Shown here one piece after another: positions 25,815-34,477 of a stretch of 37,507 nucleotides of DNA; the stretch's first letter is position 1, and the number at the start of each line of letters is the position of its first letter. The notes under the pieces were generated by a model. It worked only from the letters and a program-made list of their open reading frames with translations. It was not told the DNA's origin and did no database searches. The DNA is from an uncultured Muribaculum sp. GTDB taxonomy: Bacteria > Bacteroidota > Bacteroidia > Bacteroidales > Muribaculaceae. A program made the translations under genes and the position numbers. Location: the NCBI RefSeq assembly GCF_910583865.1, contig NZ_CAJTYX010000029.1, positions 1-37,507 of the forward strand. Direction: 5' to 3'.

Positions 25815-26609
25815 TTACTGGCGTGTTAGGTTGAGCCATGTGAGCAGGCATATCATCGCCAGCAGGAAAATGATAAGGAAAACGTACACCTGGTTGCTGT
25901 TGCGCCGCTCGAAAGCGAGGTGCAGATCCTGCACGTCGCGGAAACGCTTCTTTGGATCCGGATCCTTGCAGCGGCGTGCTATCTTGCGCAGCTCCGGCAG
26001 CTTGGCCGGCACATGGTCGAGCACCTCGTCGAGCACGCACCCGTAGCGGTAGATGTCCTCCGATGCGTCGGCAGGTTCAAGGTGACGCCGCTGGTCGAAC
26101 CCCACGTCGATAAGCTTCAGGTTGCCGACGTTTTCGGTGAAGTAGATGGTCTCAGGGCGGATGGGGTGGTGCACGATATGGTTGCTCTGGATGTAGTCTA
26201 TGGCATCGACCAGCTCATGCTGGAGCTTCTCGAGGATTTCGGGGGTGACGCGGTCCTCGTCTATAAGCTTGCGCAGCGAGTCGCCGTAGACATCGTCGGT
26301 GATGATACACCGCCCCAGCGTGGGCACTTCCTCCAGGTCGTTGATCATCACAATGTTGGGATGGGCGAGGTTGTAGCGCACGTCAAATTCCTTCTCCAGC
26401 ATCCGGCGGAATTCGGGCTGCTCGGCATACTCCGGCTTCAAGGTCTTGAGCATCACCCAGCGGCCATACTTCTTTGCCGTATAGACAAGGTAGTACTCCT
26501 CCTCCCATTCGGGAAGGAGGGTTATCTCGGTCCATTTCTCCGTGGCCGACGGCTTGCCGGCCTCGATGTCTTGTGGCGGGATTTGCTGTTGAGGCTGTTT
26601 CGTGCTCAT
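25815..26609 (-). CDS. Tail-anchored protein-kinase-like protein, predicted pseudokinase
   Basis: 264 residues from ATG 26609 (a TTG at 26618 would add three). Residues 25-235 follow the eukaryotic-type Ser/Thr kinase fold: candidate ATP lysine K55 (WVMLKTLK), alpha-C glutamates 72-74, the AHPNIV turn at 82-87 and a metal-binding DVG at 168-170 in place of DFG. The catalytic loop HRDLKPEN is replaced by HHPIRPET (147-154): the catalytic Asp is Pro149, the Lys is Arg151 and the Asn is Thr154. It is therefore unlikely to be an active kinase in the standard way. Residues 241-260 form one C-terminal membrane anchor that leaves the domain in the cytoplasm. It is first in a minus-strand run with the GNAT-like and TonB-like genes. 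Confidence 0.82.
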   Translation of the reverse strand: MSTKQPQQQIPPQDIEAGKPSATEKWTEITLLPEWEEEYYLVYTAKKYGRWVMLKTLKPEYAEQPEFRRMLEKEFDVRYNLAHPNIVMINDLEEVPTLGRCIITDDVYGDSLRKLIDEDRVTPEILEKLQHELVDAIDYIQSNHIVHHPIRPETIYFTENVGNLKLIDVGFDQRRHLEPADASEDIYRYGCVLDEVLDHVPAKLPELRKIARRCKDPDPKKRFRDVQDLHLAFERRNSNQVYVFLIIFLLAMICLLTWLNLTRQ

Positions 26610-26615
26610 ATACGG

Positions 26616-26623
26616 CAAAGTTA
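26616..26623 (-). promoter_or_regulatory. Minus-strand -7 promoter box for the pseudokinase operon
   Basis: Read on the minus strand the sequence is TAACTTTG, an exact -7 consensus. Only six bases separate it from the ATG at 26609, so the transcript would have almost no leader. No TTTG -33 box is evident at the expected distance. Confidence 0.5.
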
Positions 26624-26676
26624 CGGATTATATTGAAAATATATGCGATGGGCTGCTAAATTTCCTCCCCTTTGGC

Positions 26677-26705
26677 TTGCCAATCACAAATAATGTATAA
26701 CTTTG
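26677..26705 (+). promoter_or_regulatory. Promoter of the sigma factor gene
   Basis: TAACTTTG at 26698-26705 matches the -7 consensus exactly. The nearest -33 candidate is TTG at 26677-26679, an 18-base spacer, slightly short. The ATG at 26727 follows by 21 bases. It diverges from the minus-strand box at 26616-26623. Confidence 0.6.
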
Positions 26706-26726
26706 GCGCACATCTCTACCGTCATT

Positions 26727-27281
26727 ATGGAAAAACCAGACAAAGACCTTGATGCTCTCTTCGAAGCGTTCTATACCGCTAACTTTCCGCGTGTCAAGAA
26801 CTTCGCCAAGCTCCTGACCAAGTCTGAACAAGATGCCGAGGACATATCACAGAGCATATTCATGAAGTTGTGGATACGTCCCGAGCTGTGGCAGGACCCG
26901 GAAGCCATGACCGGCTACCTCTATACCATGACGCGCAACGAGATATTCAAGCTCTTCAAGCATCAGAAAGTCGAGCGTGAATTCGAGGAGAAGGTGATGT
27001 CGTCGAAGCTGATCGGAGAGCTTAGCGAGGAGGGATGCGCCTTCCCCCTGGAGGATATCTACTACAAGGAGAAGCTGATGCTGCTCAACATGGCCCTCTC
27101 GCGCATACCCGAACGGCGCAGGCGCGTGTTCGAGATGAGCCGTTTCGACGGATTGTCAAACAAGGAGATTGCCGACAGGATGCAGATGCCGCTGCGCACA
27201 GTCGAGGACAACATCTACCGGACGCTGGCGGAATTGCGCAAATTGTTAATTTTTGTTATAATATTCCGTATCTTTCCGTAG
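26727..27281 (+). CDS. ECF-type RNA polymerase sigma factor
   Basis: 184 residues. Region 2 covers about 10-75 (FYTANFPRVKNFAKLL, AEDISQSIFMKLW, then GYLYTMTRNEIFKLFKHQ for -10 recognition and melting). Region 4 covers about 120-175, with LSRIPERRRRVFEMSRFDGLSNKEIADRM and a helix-turn-helix RTVEDNIYRTLAEL. This is the Bacteroidetes PUL class of ECF sigma factor, controlled by the adjacent FecR anti-sigma factor. ATG 26727 is chosen over an in-frame TTG at 26703, which overlaps the promoter box. The FecR gene follows after 62 bases. Confidence 0.93.
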   Translation: MEKPDKDLDALFEAFYTANFPRVKNFAKLLTKSEQDAEDISQSIFMKLWIRPELWQDPEAMTGYLYTMTRNEIFKLFKHQKVEREFEEKVMSSKLIGELSEEGCAFPLEDIYYKEKLMLLNMALSRIPERRRRVFEMSRFDGLSNKEIADRMQMPLRTVEDNIYRTLAELRKLLIFVIIFRIFP

Positions 27282-27343
27282 TCCGCACATCTCGGGGATG
27301 GTTTATATGTGAACGCTTTTTAACCAAGCATAACTAAACCATT

Positions 27344-28330
27344 GTGAAAAATTATATACACGAGGTGATCAGCCGCTATGTGCGGCACGACTACACGGGC
27401 GACTTCGACCGCGACTTCCGTTCATGGCTCATCGCCGACGAGCACGCCGACGAGAAGGATCGCGAGCTGTCGTCGCTGTGGACATCGGTCGACGGCCTTT
27501 CCACCCCGGGATTTTCACAATCGCTCGACCGCATGCGCCGGCTCACCGGCATCGGCGCCCGTACCGGCATGCGGCGCATGCGCCGCCGCATGGCCTGGAT
27601 GAGCATGGCTGCGGCCATCATGCTCGCCGTCTCCACCATTTCGGTCTACATGCTGCTCGGCGAGAAGCGCTCCGACAATCTCCTACAGGCCTACATTCCC
27701 AAGGCCGAGACATCCGATATCACCCTCCCCGATGGATCAAGGGTGCTCGTCAATGCCCAAAGCACGCTGCTCTATCCCTCAGAGTTCACCGGCGACACCC
27801 GTTGCGTGTATCTCATCGGCGAGGCTGACTTCAAGGTGGTCCCTGACGCCGACCATCCCTTCATCGTGAAGTCTGCCGACATGCAGGTGACGGCGCTCGG
27901 CACAGAGTTCAACGTCGCGGCATATCCCGAAGTCGAGGAGGTCGTCACCACCCTCCTCTCAGGCAAGGTGCTCGTCGAGTACGACGAACTGCGGTCGAGC
28001 CAGGTGCTTCACCCCAACCAGCAGCTCGTCTACAACAAGCGCACACGCACCTCCGCCGTCAACTTCCCCGACATGAACGATGTCACCGCCTGGCAGCGCG
28101 GGGAGATAGTGTTCCGCAGCCTCACCCCCGACGAGATATTCACACGCCTCGGACGCCGATTCCCATACACTTTCGTCTACAGCCCCCACAGCCTCAAGCA
28201 CGACAGGTTCAACCTCACCTTCGGGCCTGATGCCTCGTTCGAGGAGGTGATGTCGATAACTGCCCTGGTCATGGGCGACCTCGACTATCGCATAGAGGAC
28301 GACCGGTGCTACCTTATATCCCGACAATGA
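27344..28330 (+). CDS. FecR-family anti-sigma factor
   Basis: 328 residues, start GTG at 27344. Residues 1-80 form the cytoplasmic sigma-binding part, 84-105 the membrane span, about 118-215 the periplasmic FecR domain (DITLPDGSRVLVNAQSTLLYP, GTEFNVAAYPE, TTLLSGKVLVEY), and about 245-328 a C-terminal DUF4974 domain (WQRGEIVFRSLTPDEIFTRL), which is STN-like. In such systems the periplasmic part senses the STN domain of the partner SusC, and proteolysis of FecR releases the sigma factor. Order and proximity to the sigma gene and an STN-bearing SusC make this a complete trans-envelope circuit. Confidence 0.93.
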   Translation: MKNYIHEVISRYVRHDYTGDFDRDFRSWLIADEHADEKDRELSSLWTSVDGLSTPGFSQSLDRMRRLTGIGARTGMRRMRRRMAWMSMAAAIMLAVSTISVYMLLGEKRSDNLLQAYIPKAETSDITLPDGSRVLVNAQSTLLYPSEFTGDTRCVYLIGEADFKVVPDADHPFIVKSADMQVTALGTEFNVAAYPEVEEVVTTLLSGKVLVEYDELRSSQVLHPNQQLVYNKRTRTSAVNFPDMNDVTAWQRGEIVFRSLTPDEIFTRLGRRFPYTFVYSPHSLKHDRFNLTFGPDASFEEVMSITALVMGDLDYRIEDDRCYLISRQ

Positions 28331-28574
28331 CAATACCACTGCGCGCACCCCTCCGTCGGCGAGGCGCGCACCCTTATACAAGTTAACAATACCTATAAAC
28401 CCGATCATGGAGGACATCATCACAGGCTTATGTAAAAAAATCTCCGGGAGAAGCATCCACCTTCCCCCGGATTTGAAATCATTCTTTCAGTCAGCGTGGT
28501 AAAGCGCATCGGGAGGGAGCATACAGGCTTCCCCGTCACAGAATCAACCTTATACCTAAACTAACATCAAGAAG
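28331..28574 (+). promoter_or_regulatory. Leader between fecR and susC with two hairpins
   Basis: This 244-base gap has no gene. A GC-rich hairpin at 28341-28369 (GCGCG with CGCGC, and CCTC with GAGG, across a small bulge) could end the sigma-fecR transcript. A second imperfect inverted repeat pairs 28438-28453 with 28461-28474 around a 7-base loop. A weaker GGGAGGGAGC/GCTTCCCC pair lies near 28511-28534. No consensus housekeeping promoter is seen, which fits transcription of susC by the ECF sigma factor from a different promoter type; that is an inference. Confidence 0.4.
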
Positions 28575-31500
28575 ATGCAGCAAATTTATAAAAAATCAGT
28601 AAAAAGAGGCGCCTTTCGCCGGCTCGGCATGCTCTTTTTGTGCTTCCTGCTATGCTCCGCAGCGGCTTTCGCACGCTCCGGTGCGGTGAGCATCACAATA
28701 AAGAGCAACGACATCTCCGTGATCGACGCCCTCAGAGAGGTAGGCAAGCAGTCCGGACTCTCAGTCGGCTTCAACGAGTCGCGTCTCGGCGACAGGCCGC
28801 ACATAAACCTCTCGCTTGACAATGCTTCATTGGAGACATCCCTGTCTGAAATCCTTAAAGGCACAGGCTACACCTACCGCAAGGAGGGTGAATACGTGGT
28901 AATCGTGCCCGAGGACAAGAACGCCGAGAAGGCTGCAGCCACCGGCACACGCCGCATTCATGGCAGCGTCCTCGACGAGGAGGGTGAACCGCTCATCGGC
29001 GCCACCGTCAGGGTCGACGGCACTTCCGTCGGCACAATCACCGATGCTGAAGGCAACTTCACAATCGACGCTCCCGCGCGTGGAGTGATCACCGTGAGCT
29101 ACGTGGGCTACGCTTCCAAAAAAGTGAAAGTAGGCTCTGCCGACACCTACCGCATAAGCCTTGCGGGCGACTCTCAGGTGCTCAGCGACGTGGTGGTCAC
29201 CGCCCTCGGCATCAAGCGCGAGCAGAAAGCCCTGAGCTACAACGTACAGCAGGTCAGCGCCGATGACATCACCACCATCAAGGACGCCAACTTCGTCAAC
29301 TCCCTCAACGGCAAGGTGGCAGGTGTCAACATCAACACCAGCTCGTCGGGCATAGGCGGCGCGAGCCGTGTGGTGATGCGCGGTGCGAAATCTATCGAGC
29401 AGAGCAGCAACGCACTCTACGTCATCGACGGCGTGCCGATGTATAACTTCGGCGGAGGCGGCGACACCGAGTTCGGCTCGAAAGGCACTACCGAAGCCAT
29501 CGCCGACATCAACCCCGAGGACATCGAGAGCATATCCGTGCTCACCGGAGCCGCCGCTGCCGCCCTCTACGGCAGCAACGCCGCCAACGGTGCAGTGGTC
29601 ATCACCACACGCAAAGGCCATGTCGGAAAGCTCGCCCTCACCGTCTCGTCAGGCATAGAGTGGCTGAAGCCCTTCAAGATGCCCGACTTCCAGAACCGCT
29701 ACGGCACAGGTAGCAACGGCAAGGAGGGCAACTCCACCATCTACAGCTGGGGACGGCCGCTCAACGCTGCCGCACGCACAGGCTACACACCTGACGACTT
29801 CTTCCAGACCGGCGCCGTCTACTCCAACGCCATCACCCTCTCGACGGGCACGGAAAAGAACCAATCGTTCTTCTCGGCCGCTGCCGTCAACTCCGACGGT
29901 CTCGTCCCGAACAACCGTTACAACCGCTACAACTTCACCTTTCGCAACACCACATTGTTCCTCGACGACAGGATGCAGCTCGACGCCTCCGCAAGCTATA
30001 TCCTGCAGAACGACCGTAACATGACCAACCAGGGCCAGTACTCCAACCCCCTCGTACCGGCCTACCTCTTCCCGCGCGGCGATGACTTCTCCGTTGTGAA
30101 GAACTTCGAGCGCTGGGACGATGCACGCAAGATACCCGTCCAGTTCTGGCCCCAGGGCGAGGGCGACCTTCGCATGCAGAACCCCTACTGGATAGCCTAC
30201 CGCAACCTGCGCGAGAACAACAAGAAGCGATACATGGGCACGGTCGGACTCAGCTACCAGGTTCTCGACTGGCTCAACCTGCGCGGACGCGTGCGCATAG
30301 ACAACACCTCCAACGAGTATGAGGCAAAGCTCTATGCCAGCACAAGCACCACGCTCACCGACGGAAGCACACAGGGACATTACACCGTCACCAACAGCTC
30401 CTACTCGCAGACCTACGCCGACTTTCTCGTCAACATCGACAAGCGAGTGGCCGACTTCTCGATATTCGCCAACATAGGCACGAGCTACTCGCGCGTGACA
30501 TCGAAGGAATTTGGATATGCCGGCCCGATACGCGACACCGGCATCCCCAACCTCTTCAACGTGTTCGACCTCGACAACGCAAAGAAGCGCGCCACACAGT
30601 ACGGCTGGCATGAAGTCACCGAATCAGTGTTCGCAAGCGCCGAAATCGGATGGCGCAGCATGCTCTACCTCACACTCACCGGACGCAACGACTGGGCCTC
30701 GCAGCTCGTCAACTCTCCGCAGTCATCATTCTTCTACCCCTCCGTGGGCCTCTCGGCTGTCATCAACGAGATGGTGCAGCTTCCCCACTGGGTAGGCTAC
30801 TTAAAGGTGCGCGGGTCCTACAGCTCCGTGGGCAACCCCTATCCCAAGTTCCTCACATGCCCGACCTACACCTACGACGCCACCAAGCAGGACTGGTCAT
30901 CGCAGACCAACTACCCCATCGGCAAGCTCTACCCCGAGCGCACCGACTCATGGGAGGTAGGTGTCGACGCGGCACTCTTCAACGACTTCAGGCTCGGGGC
31001 ATCGTTCTACTACGCCACCACAAAGAACCAGACCTTCGACCCGCGCCTCCCCGTTTCGTCGGGCTACGACAAGCTCTACGTGCAGACAGGCTCCGTGCGC
31101 AACTACGGCGTGGAGCTGATGCTCGCCTACTCCCACGACTGGGGCGGACTCTTTTGGGACACAAGTTTCACCTTCTCCGCCAACCGCAACAAGATCAAGG
31201 AGCTTGTCCACAACTACGTGCACCCCGAGACCGGGAAGGTCTACAACATCGACCGCCTCGAACTCAACACAAGCGACGGCCGAGGATTCGGTAAGGCCAA
31301 GTTCATCCTCAAGGAGGGCGGTACGCTCGGCGACCTTTACACCCACGCCGATCTCAAGCGCGACATCAACGGCAACATTCTCGTCGATGACGCCGGCAAT
31401 GTCACCGCCGTCGACAACGCGGGCGACATAAAGCTCGGAAGCGTGTTCCCCAAGGCCAACCTCGCCTGGAACAACAACCTCCGCTGGAAGGGAATCAACC

Positions 31501-31943
31501 TTGGCTTCCTCGTGACAGCGCGCCTCGGCGGCATCGTCTACTCGGCCACACAGGCCTACCTCGACCTCTACGGAGTGTCGGAGACATCGGCAGCCGCACG
31601 CGACGCCGGCGGTGTCCTCGTCAACGGACGCAGCCTTGTCGACCCCCAGAGCTTCTACGGTGTGGTGGCCTCCCAGAGCGGACTCCCCACCTACTATACG
31701 TATTCGGCCACAAACGTGCGCCTTCAGGAGGCAAGCATCGGCTACACAGTGCCCCGGCGCTGGCTCGGCGGTGTCTGCGACGTGACCCTCTCCGTAGTGG
31801 GCAAGAACCTCTGGATGATCTACTGCAAGGCACCATTCGACCCCGAGGCCGTGGCCACCACGGGCAACTACTATCAGGGTATCGACTACTTCATGATGCC
31901 GAGCACGCGCAACATCGGATTCAACATCAAAGTTAACTTCTAA
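28575..31943 (+). CDS. SusC/RagA-family TonB-dependent outer-membrane transporter with STN domain
   Basis: 1122 residues, forming the outer-membrane barrel that imports oligosaccharides with TonB energy. Residues 1-33 are a signal peptide. An STN signalling domain spans about 37-112 (SITIKSNDISVIDAL...), followed by a carboxypeptidase-like beta domain at about 126-200 (GSVLDEEGEPLIGATVRV), the SusC-type VVTALGIKREQKAL segment at 207-220, a plug domain to about 345 (VYVIDG-type strand ALYVIDGVP, AAALYGSNAANGAVVITT), and the barrel to a C-terminal phenylalanine (FNIKVNF). The STN domain is what couples it to the FecR/sigma pair upstream. susD follows after 10 bases. Confidence 0.96.
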   Translation: MQQIYKKSVKRGAFRRLGMLFLCFLLCSAAAFARSGAVSITIKSNDISVIDALREVGKQSGLSVGFNESRLGDRPHINLSLDNASLETSLSEILKGTGYTYRKEGEYVVIVPEDKNAEKAAATGTRRIHGSVLDEEGEPLIGATVRVDGTSVGTITDAEGNFTIDAPARGVITVSYVGYASKKVKVGSADTYRISLAGDSQVLSDVVVTALGIKREQKALSYNVQQVSADDITTIKDANFVNSLNGKVAGVNINTSSSGIGGASRVVMRGAKSIEQSSNALYVIDGVPMYNFGGGGDTEFGSKGTTEAIADINPEDIESISVLTGAAAAALYGSNAANGAVVITTRKGHVGKLALTVSSGIEWLKPFKMPDFQNRYGTGSNGKEGNSTIYSWGRPLNAAARTGYTPDDFFQTGAVYSNAITLSTGTEKNQSFFSAAAVNSDGLVPNNRYNRYNFTFRNTTLFLDDRMQLDASASYILQNDRNMTNQGQYSNPLVPAYLFPRGDDFSVVKNFERWDDARKIPVQFWPQGEGDLRMQNPYWIAYRNLRENNKKRYMGTVGLSYQVLDWLNLRGRVRIDNTSNEYEAKLYASTSTTLTDGSTQGHYTVTNSSYSQTYADFLVNIDKRVADFSIFANIGTSYSRVTSKEFGYAGPIRDTGIPNLFNVFDLDNAKKRATQYGWHEVTESVFASAEIGWRSMLYLTLTGRNDWASQLVNSPQSSFFYPSVGLSAVINEMVQLPHWVGYLKVRGSYSSVGNPYPKFLTCPTYTYDATKQDWSSQTNYPIGKLYPERTDSWEVGVDAALFNDFRLGASFYYATTKNQTFDPRLPVSSGYDKLYVQTGSVRNYGVELMLAYSHDWGGLFWDTSFTFSANRNKIKELVHNYVHPETGKVYNIDRLELNTSDGRGFGKAKFILKEGGTLGDLYTHADLKRDINGNILVDDAGNVTAVDNAGDIKLGSVFPKANLAWNNNLRWKGINLGFLVTARLGGIVYSATQAYLDLYGVSETSAAARDAGGVLVNGRSLVDPQSFYGVVASQSGLPTYYTYSATNVRLQEASIGYTVPRRWLGGVCDVTLSVVGKNLWMIYCKAPFDPEAVATTGNYYQGIDYFMMPSTRNIGFNIKVNF

Positions 31944-31953
31944 TACGATAGCA

Positions 31954-33564
31954 ATGAGATACATATATAAAATTCCCGCGATACTCCTGTCGCTGCTGAC
32001 GCTCCCCCTCGCGGGTTGCTTCGACGACGACGTGAACCGCAGCATGTATGAGGCCGACGCCGACGAGATGCAGCGCGAGAACCATATCGTAGGCGCTTCG
32101 CTCAAAGGCATGCAGGGGTTGGTGGTGCCCACACAGGAACACCTCTACCAGTTCATGGATGCCATGGTCGGCGGTTCGTACGGCGGCTACATGGAAGGCA
32201 TCGTCGACACATGGGTGATGAAGTTCTCCACTTTCAACCCCGAGCAGGGATGGCTGCGCGCCCCCTTCGCCGACCCCATCAAGAAGCTCTACCCGCAGTA
32301 CCGCGACATGCTCGCAAAGACCGACGACCCCGTGGCCCTCGCCCTGGGCAAGATCCTGAGGGTCTGCGCCATGCACCGCGTCACCGACATATACGGCCCG
32401 ATACCCTACTCGCGCATGATGGGCGACGACAACTCCGGCGAGGACCTTTCCGTGTCCTACGACTCGCAGGAGCAGGTCTACACCGCCATGCTCGCCGAGC
32501 TTGACGAGGCCGACGCAGTGCTCGCCGACAACGAGCACCTCTCAGCCGAGGCGTTCCGCAAGCTTGAGGACCTCTACTACGGCAACATCTCCAAGTGGCG
32601 CCGCTTCGTCCACTCCATGCAGCTGCGCATAGCCATGCGCATGGCCTACGTGAAGCCCGATGCCGCACGCACTGCCGCCGAGAAGGCCGTGGCTGCCGGA
32701 GTCATCCTCTCCAACGACGACAACGCTATGCTCCACGTGGCCGAAAACCGCTCCGCGCTGATGTTCAATGACTGGTGTGACTACCGCATCTCGGCCGACA
32801 TCGTATCGATCATGGGCGGTTACTCCGACCCGCGCCTGGAGAAGATGTTTGTCAAGGGTGTCAACACCGTCACCGACGACAAGGGCGTCCAGAGCCAGGT
32901 CAGCGATTACTACGGTGTGCGCATCGGCATATTCACACAGAAGAAGGACGACATGATCAACCTCTACTCCAAGCAGGTGATATCATCGACCGACCCCTAC
33001 CTGTGGATGAACGCCGCAGAGGTGGCGTTCCTGCGTGCCGAGGGCGCGCTGCGCGGATGGAGCATGGGTGGTGACCCCCAGGCCCTCTACGAGCAGGGGA
33101 TAAAGCTCTCGTTTGACGAGCGCGGGGCCTCCGGGGCCGACGCCTACGCCCGCGACGCCGTTAAGGTGCCCGCCGACTATGTAAACCCCATGGACAAGGG
33201 CGACATCAAGTACAGCCACAAGGCCGTCAGCACGATCACCATAGCCTGGGAGCCTGGCGACGCCAACTTCGAGCGCAACCTTGAGCGTATCATCACCCAG
33301 AAGTGGATAGCGATATTCCCGCTCGGCCTTGAGGCTTGGGCCGAACACCGCCGCACCGGCTACCCGCGCCTGTTCCCCTCGGTCGAGAACAAGGATCCGC
33401 AGAACAGCGTCGATACGGCCATCGGTGCGCGCCGACTCCCTTATCCCTCCGACGAGTACAGCGACAACCCGCGCTACATCGTCGAGGCCGTACAGATGCT
33501 CGGCGGACCCGATGCCGCCGGCACGCGCCTGTGGTGGGACGTGAAGGACCATTCATTGCAGTAA
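31954..33564 (+). CDS. SusD-like (SusD/RagB, SusD_2-type) outer-membrane lipoprotein
   Basis: 536 residues, the surface lid that pairs with SusC and binds glycan. The lipobox LAGC places the lipid on Cys22, and the next residues FDDD resemble the acidic lipoprotein export signal for surface display. TPR-like helices follow (ALALGKILRVCAMHRVTDIYGPIPYS, ISKWRRFVHSMQLRIAMRMAYV), with DPYLWMNAAEVAFLRAEGALRGW and ITQKWIAIFPLGLEAWAEHRRTGYPRL near the C-terminus, which match the SusD_2 subgroup. Spacing to susC (10 bases) and the next gene (22 bases) indicates one operon. Confidence 0.94.
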   Translation: MRYIYKIPAILLSLLTLPLAGCFDDDVNRSMYEADADEMQRENHIVGASLKGMQGLVVPTQEHLYQFMDAMVGGSYGGYMEGIVDTWVMKFSTFNPEQGWLRAPFADPIKKLYPQYRDMLAKTDDPVALALGKILRVCAMHRVTDIYGPIPYSRMMGDDNSGEDLSVSYDSQEQVYTAMLAELDEADAVLADNEHLSAEAFRKLEDLYYGNISKWRRFVHSMQLRIAMRMAYVKPDAARTAAEKAVAAGVILSNDDNAMLHVAENRSALMFNDWCDYRISADIVSIMGGYSDPRLEKMFVKGVNTVTDDKGVQSQVSDYYGVRIGIFTQKKDDMINLYSKQVISSTDPYLWMNAAEVAFLRAEGALRGWSMGGDPQALYEQGIKLSFDERGASGADAYARDAVKVPADYVNPMDKGDIKYSHKAVSTITIAWEPGDANFERNLERIITQKWIAIFPLGLEAWAEHRRTGYPRLFPSVENKDPQNSVDTAIGARRLPYPSDEYSDNPRYIVEAVQMLGGPDAAGTRLWWDVKDHSLQ

Positions 33565-33586
33565 ACCCTCTAATCCATCAGAAAAA

Positions 33587-34453
33587 ATGAAGATAATATC
33601 TATAATATCAGCCTCCATGATCGCCCTGGGCGCCGCATCATGCTCCGACTGGACCGACATGGAGATCCACGACAGCCATGTCACCTCGCGCCCCGAGCAG
33701 GATCCGCAGGGATACGCCGACTACACAAGGGGGCTGCGCGAATTCAAGGCATCGGCCCACAGGATCGCCTACGCCTGTCTCGACAACGCTCCCGACCGTT
33801 CCGTCAGCGAACGCGACTTCCTGCGCTCCCTGCCGGATTCGCTCGACCTCGTGGCCATGCGCAACGCCGACCGGCTCTCCGCAGCCGATGTGGCCGACAT
33901 GACGTTCGTGCGCGCCGACTACGCCACCCGCGTGCTCTACCGGGTCGATGCAGCCAAGGGAGCGCAGGCCGTGGCCGACGCTGCCGCCGCCGTGCGCTCC
34001 GGAGCGTTCGACGGGATGGTGCTCGCCTCGGCGACATCCGTGCCCGACGACATGGCGGCTCTCGTCTCCGGACTTCCGGGAGTTCTCCTCTTCGAGGGCA
34101 CGCCCTCGCTCCTCCCCGCATCGGCCTGCGACGCATTCGACTGGTTCATAATCGACGCGTCGGCGGCAAAGGACTCCTACGACATCGAGACCGCCGTGCG
34201 CTACTCCGTGGCCTACGCAGGCATTCCCGCCGGGAAGATTCTCCTCGGGGTGGTCCCCGGCGCATCGATCACCGACGCCGACGGAGTGACACGCAACTCC
34301 CTCGCCGGCGCGGCATATGCGGCCAACGTGACCGCCGGAGGACTCGCCGGCTTCGCCGTCAACAACGTCGGTGCCGACTACTACGACGCCGACATCATCT
34401 ACAAGCGCCTGCGCGGCGGCATACAGCTGCTCAACCCCGCACGCCACAATTAA
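33587..34453 (+). CDS. GH18-like surface lipoprotein lacking catalytic acids (probable glycan-binding protein)
   Basis: 288 residues. Lipobox AASC gives Cys19. After a linker (EQDPQGYADYTRGLREFK) the rest follows the beta/alpha layout of the GH18-like lipoproteins placed after susD in many Bacteroidales PULs: HRIAYACLDN, LPDSLDLVAMRN, TRVLYRVD, GAFDGMVLAS, FDWFIIDAS, GIPAGKILLGVVPG and GGLAGFAVNNVGADYYD. The DGxDxDxE catalytic position reads FDGMVLASATS, so both acids are gone and hydrolysis by the GH18 mechanism is not expected. A binding role is likely. Two long ORFs overlap it in other frames, but only this frame has a lipoprotein signal and family similarity. Confidence 0.8.
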   Translation: MKIISIISASMIALGAASCSDWTDMEIHDSHVTSRPEQDPQGYADYTRGLREFKASAHRIAYACLDNAPDRSVSERDFLRSLPDSLDLVAMRNADRLSAADVADMTFVRADYATRVLYRVDAAKGAQAVADAAAAVRSGAFDGMVLASATSVPDDMAALVSGLPGVLLFEGTPSLLPASACDAFDWFIIDASAAKDSYDIETAVRYSVAYAGIPAGKILLGVVPGASITDADGVTRNSLAGAAYAANVTAGGLAGFAVNNVGADYYDADIIYKRLRGGIQLLNPARHN

Positions 34454-34477
34454 CCATCATACCCATACCTTCCAGCT

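Noticed and set aside
21395..26609. Helicase-nuclease and the kinase-like gene as one Mokosh-like defence system
   Set aside because: The kinase is a tail-anchored pseudokinase in its own operon with GNAT-like and TonB-like genes, with native GC content, and more than 1.6 kb separates it from the AT-rich helicase.
30948..32132. 394-codon antisense ORF under the 3' end of susC
   Set aside because: Composition (Val/Glu/His/Gly-rich) is that of a reverse-strand shadow of GC-rich coding DNA; no domain, and it crosses the susC/susD boundary.
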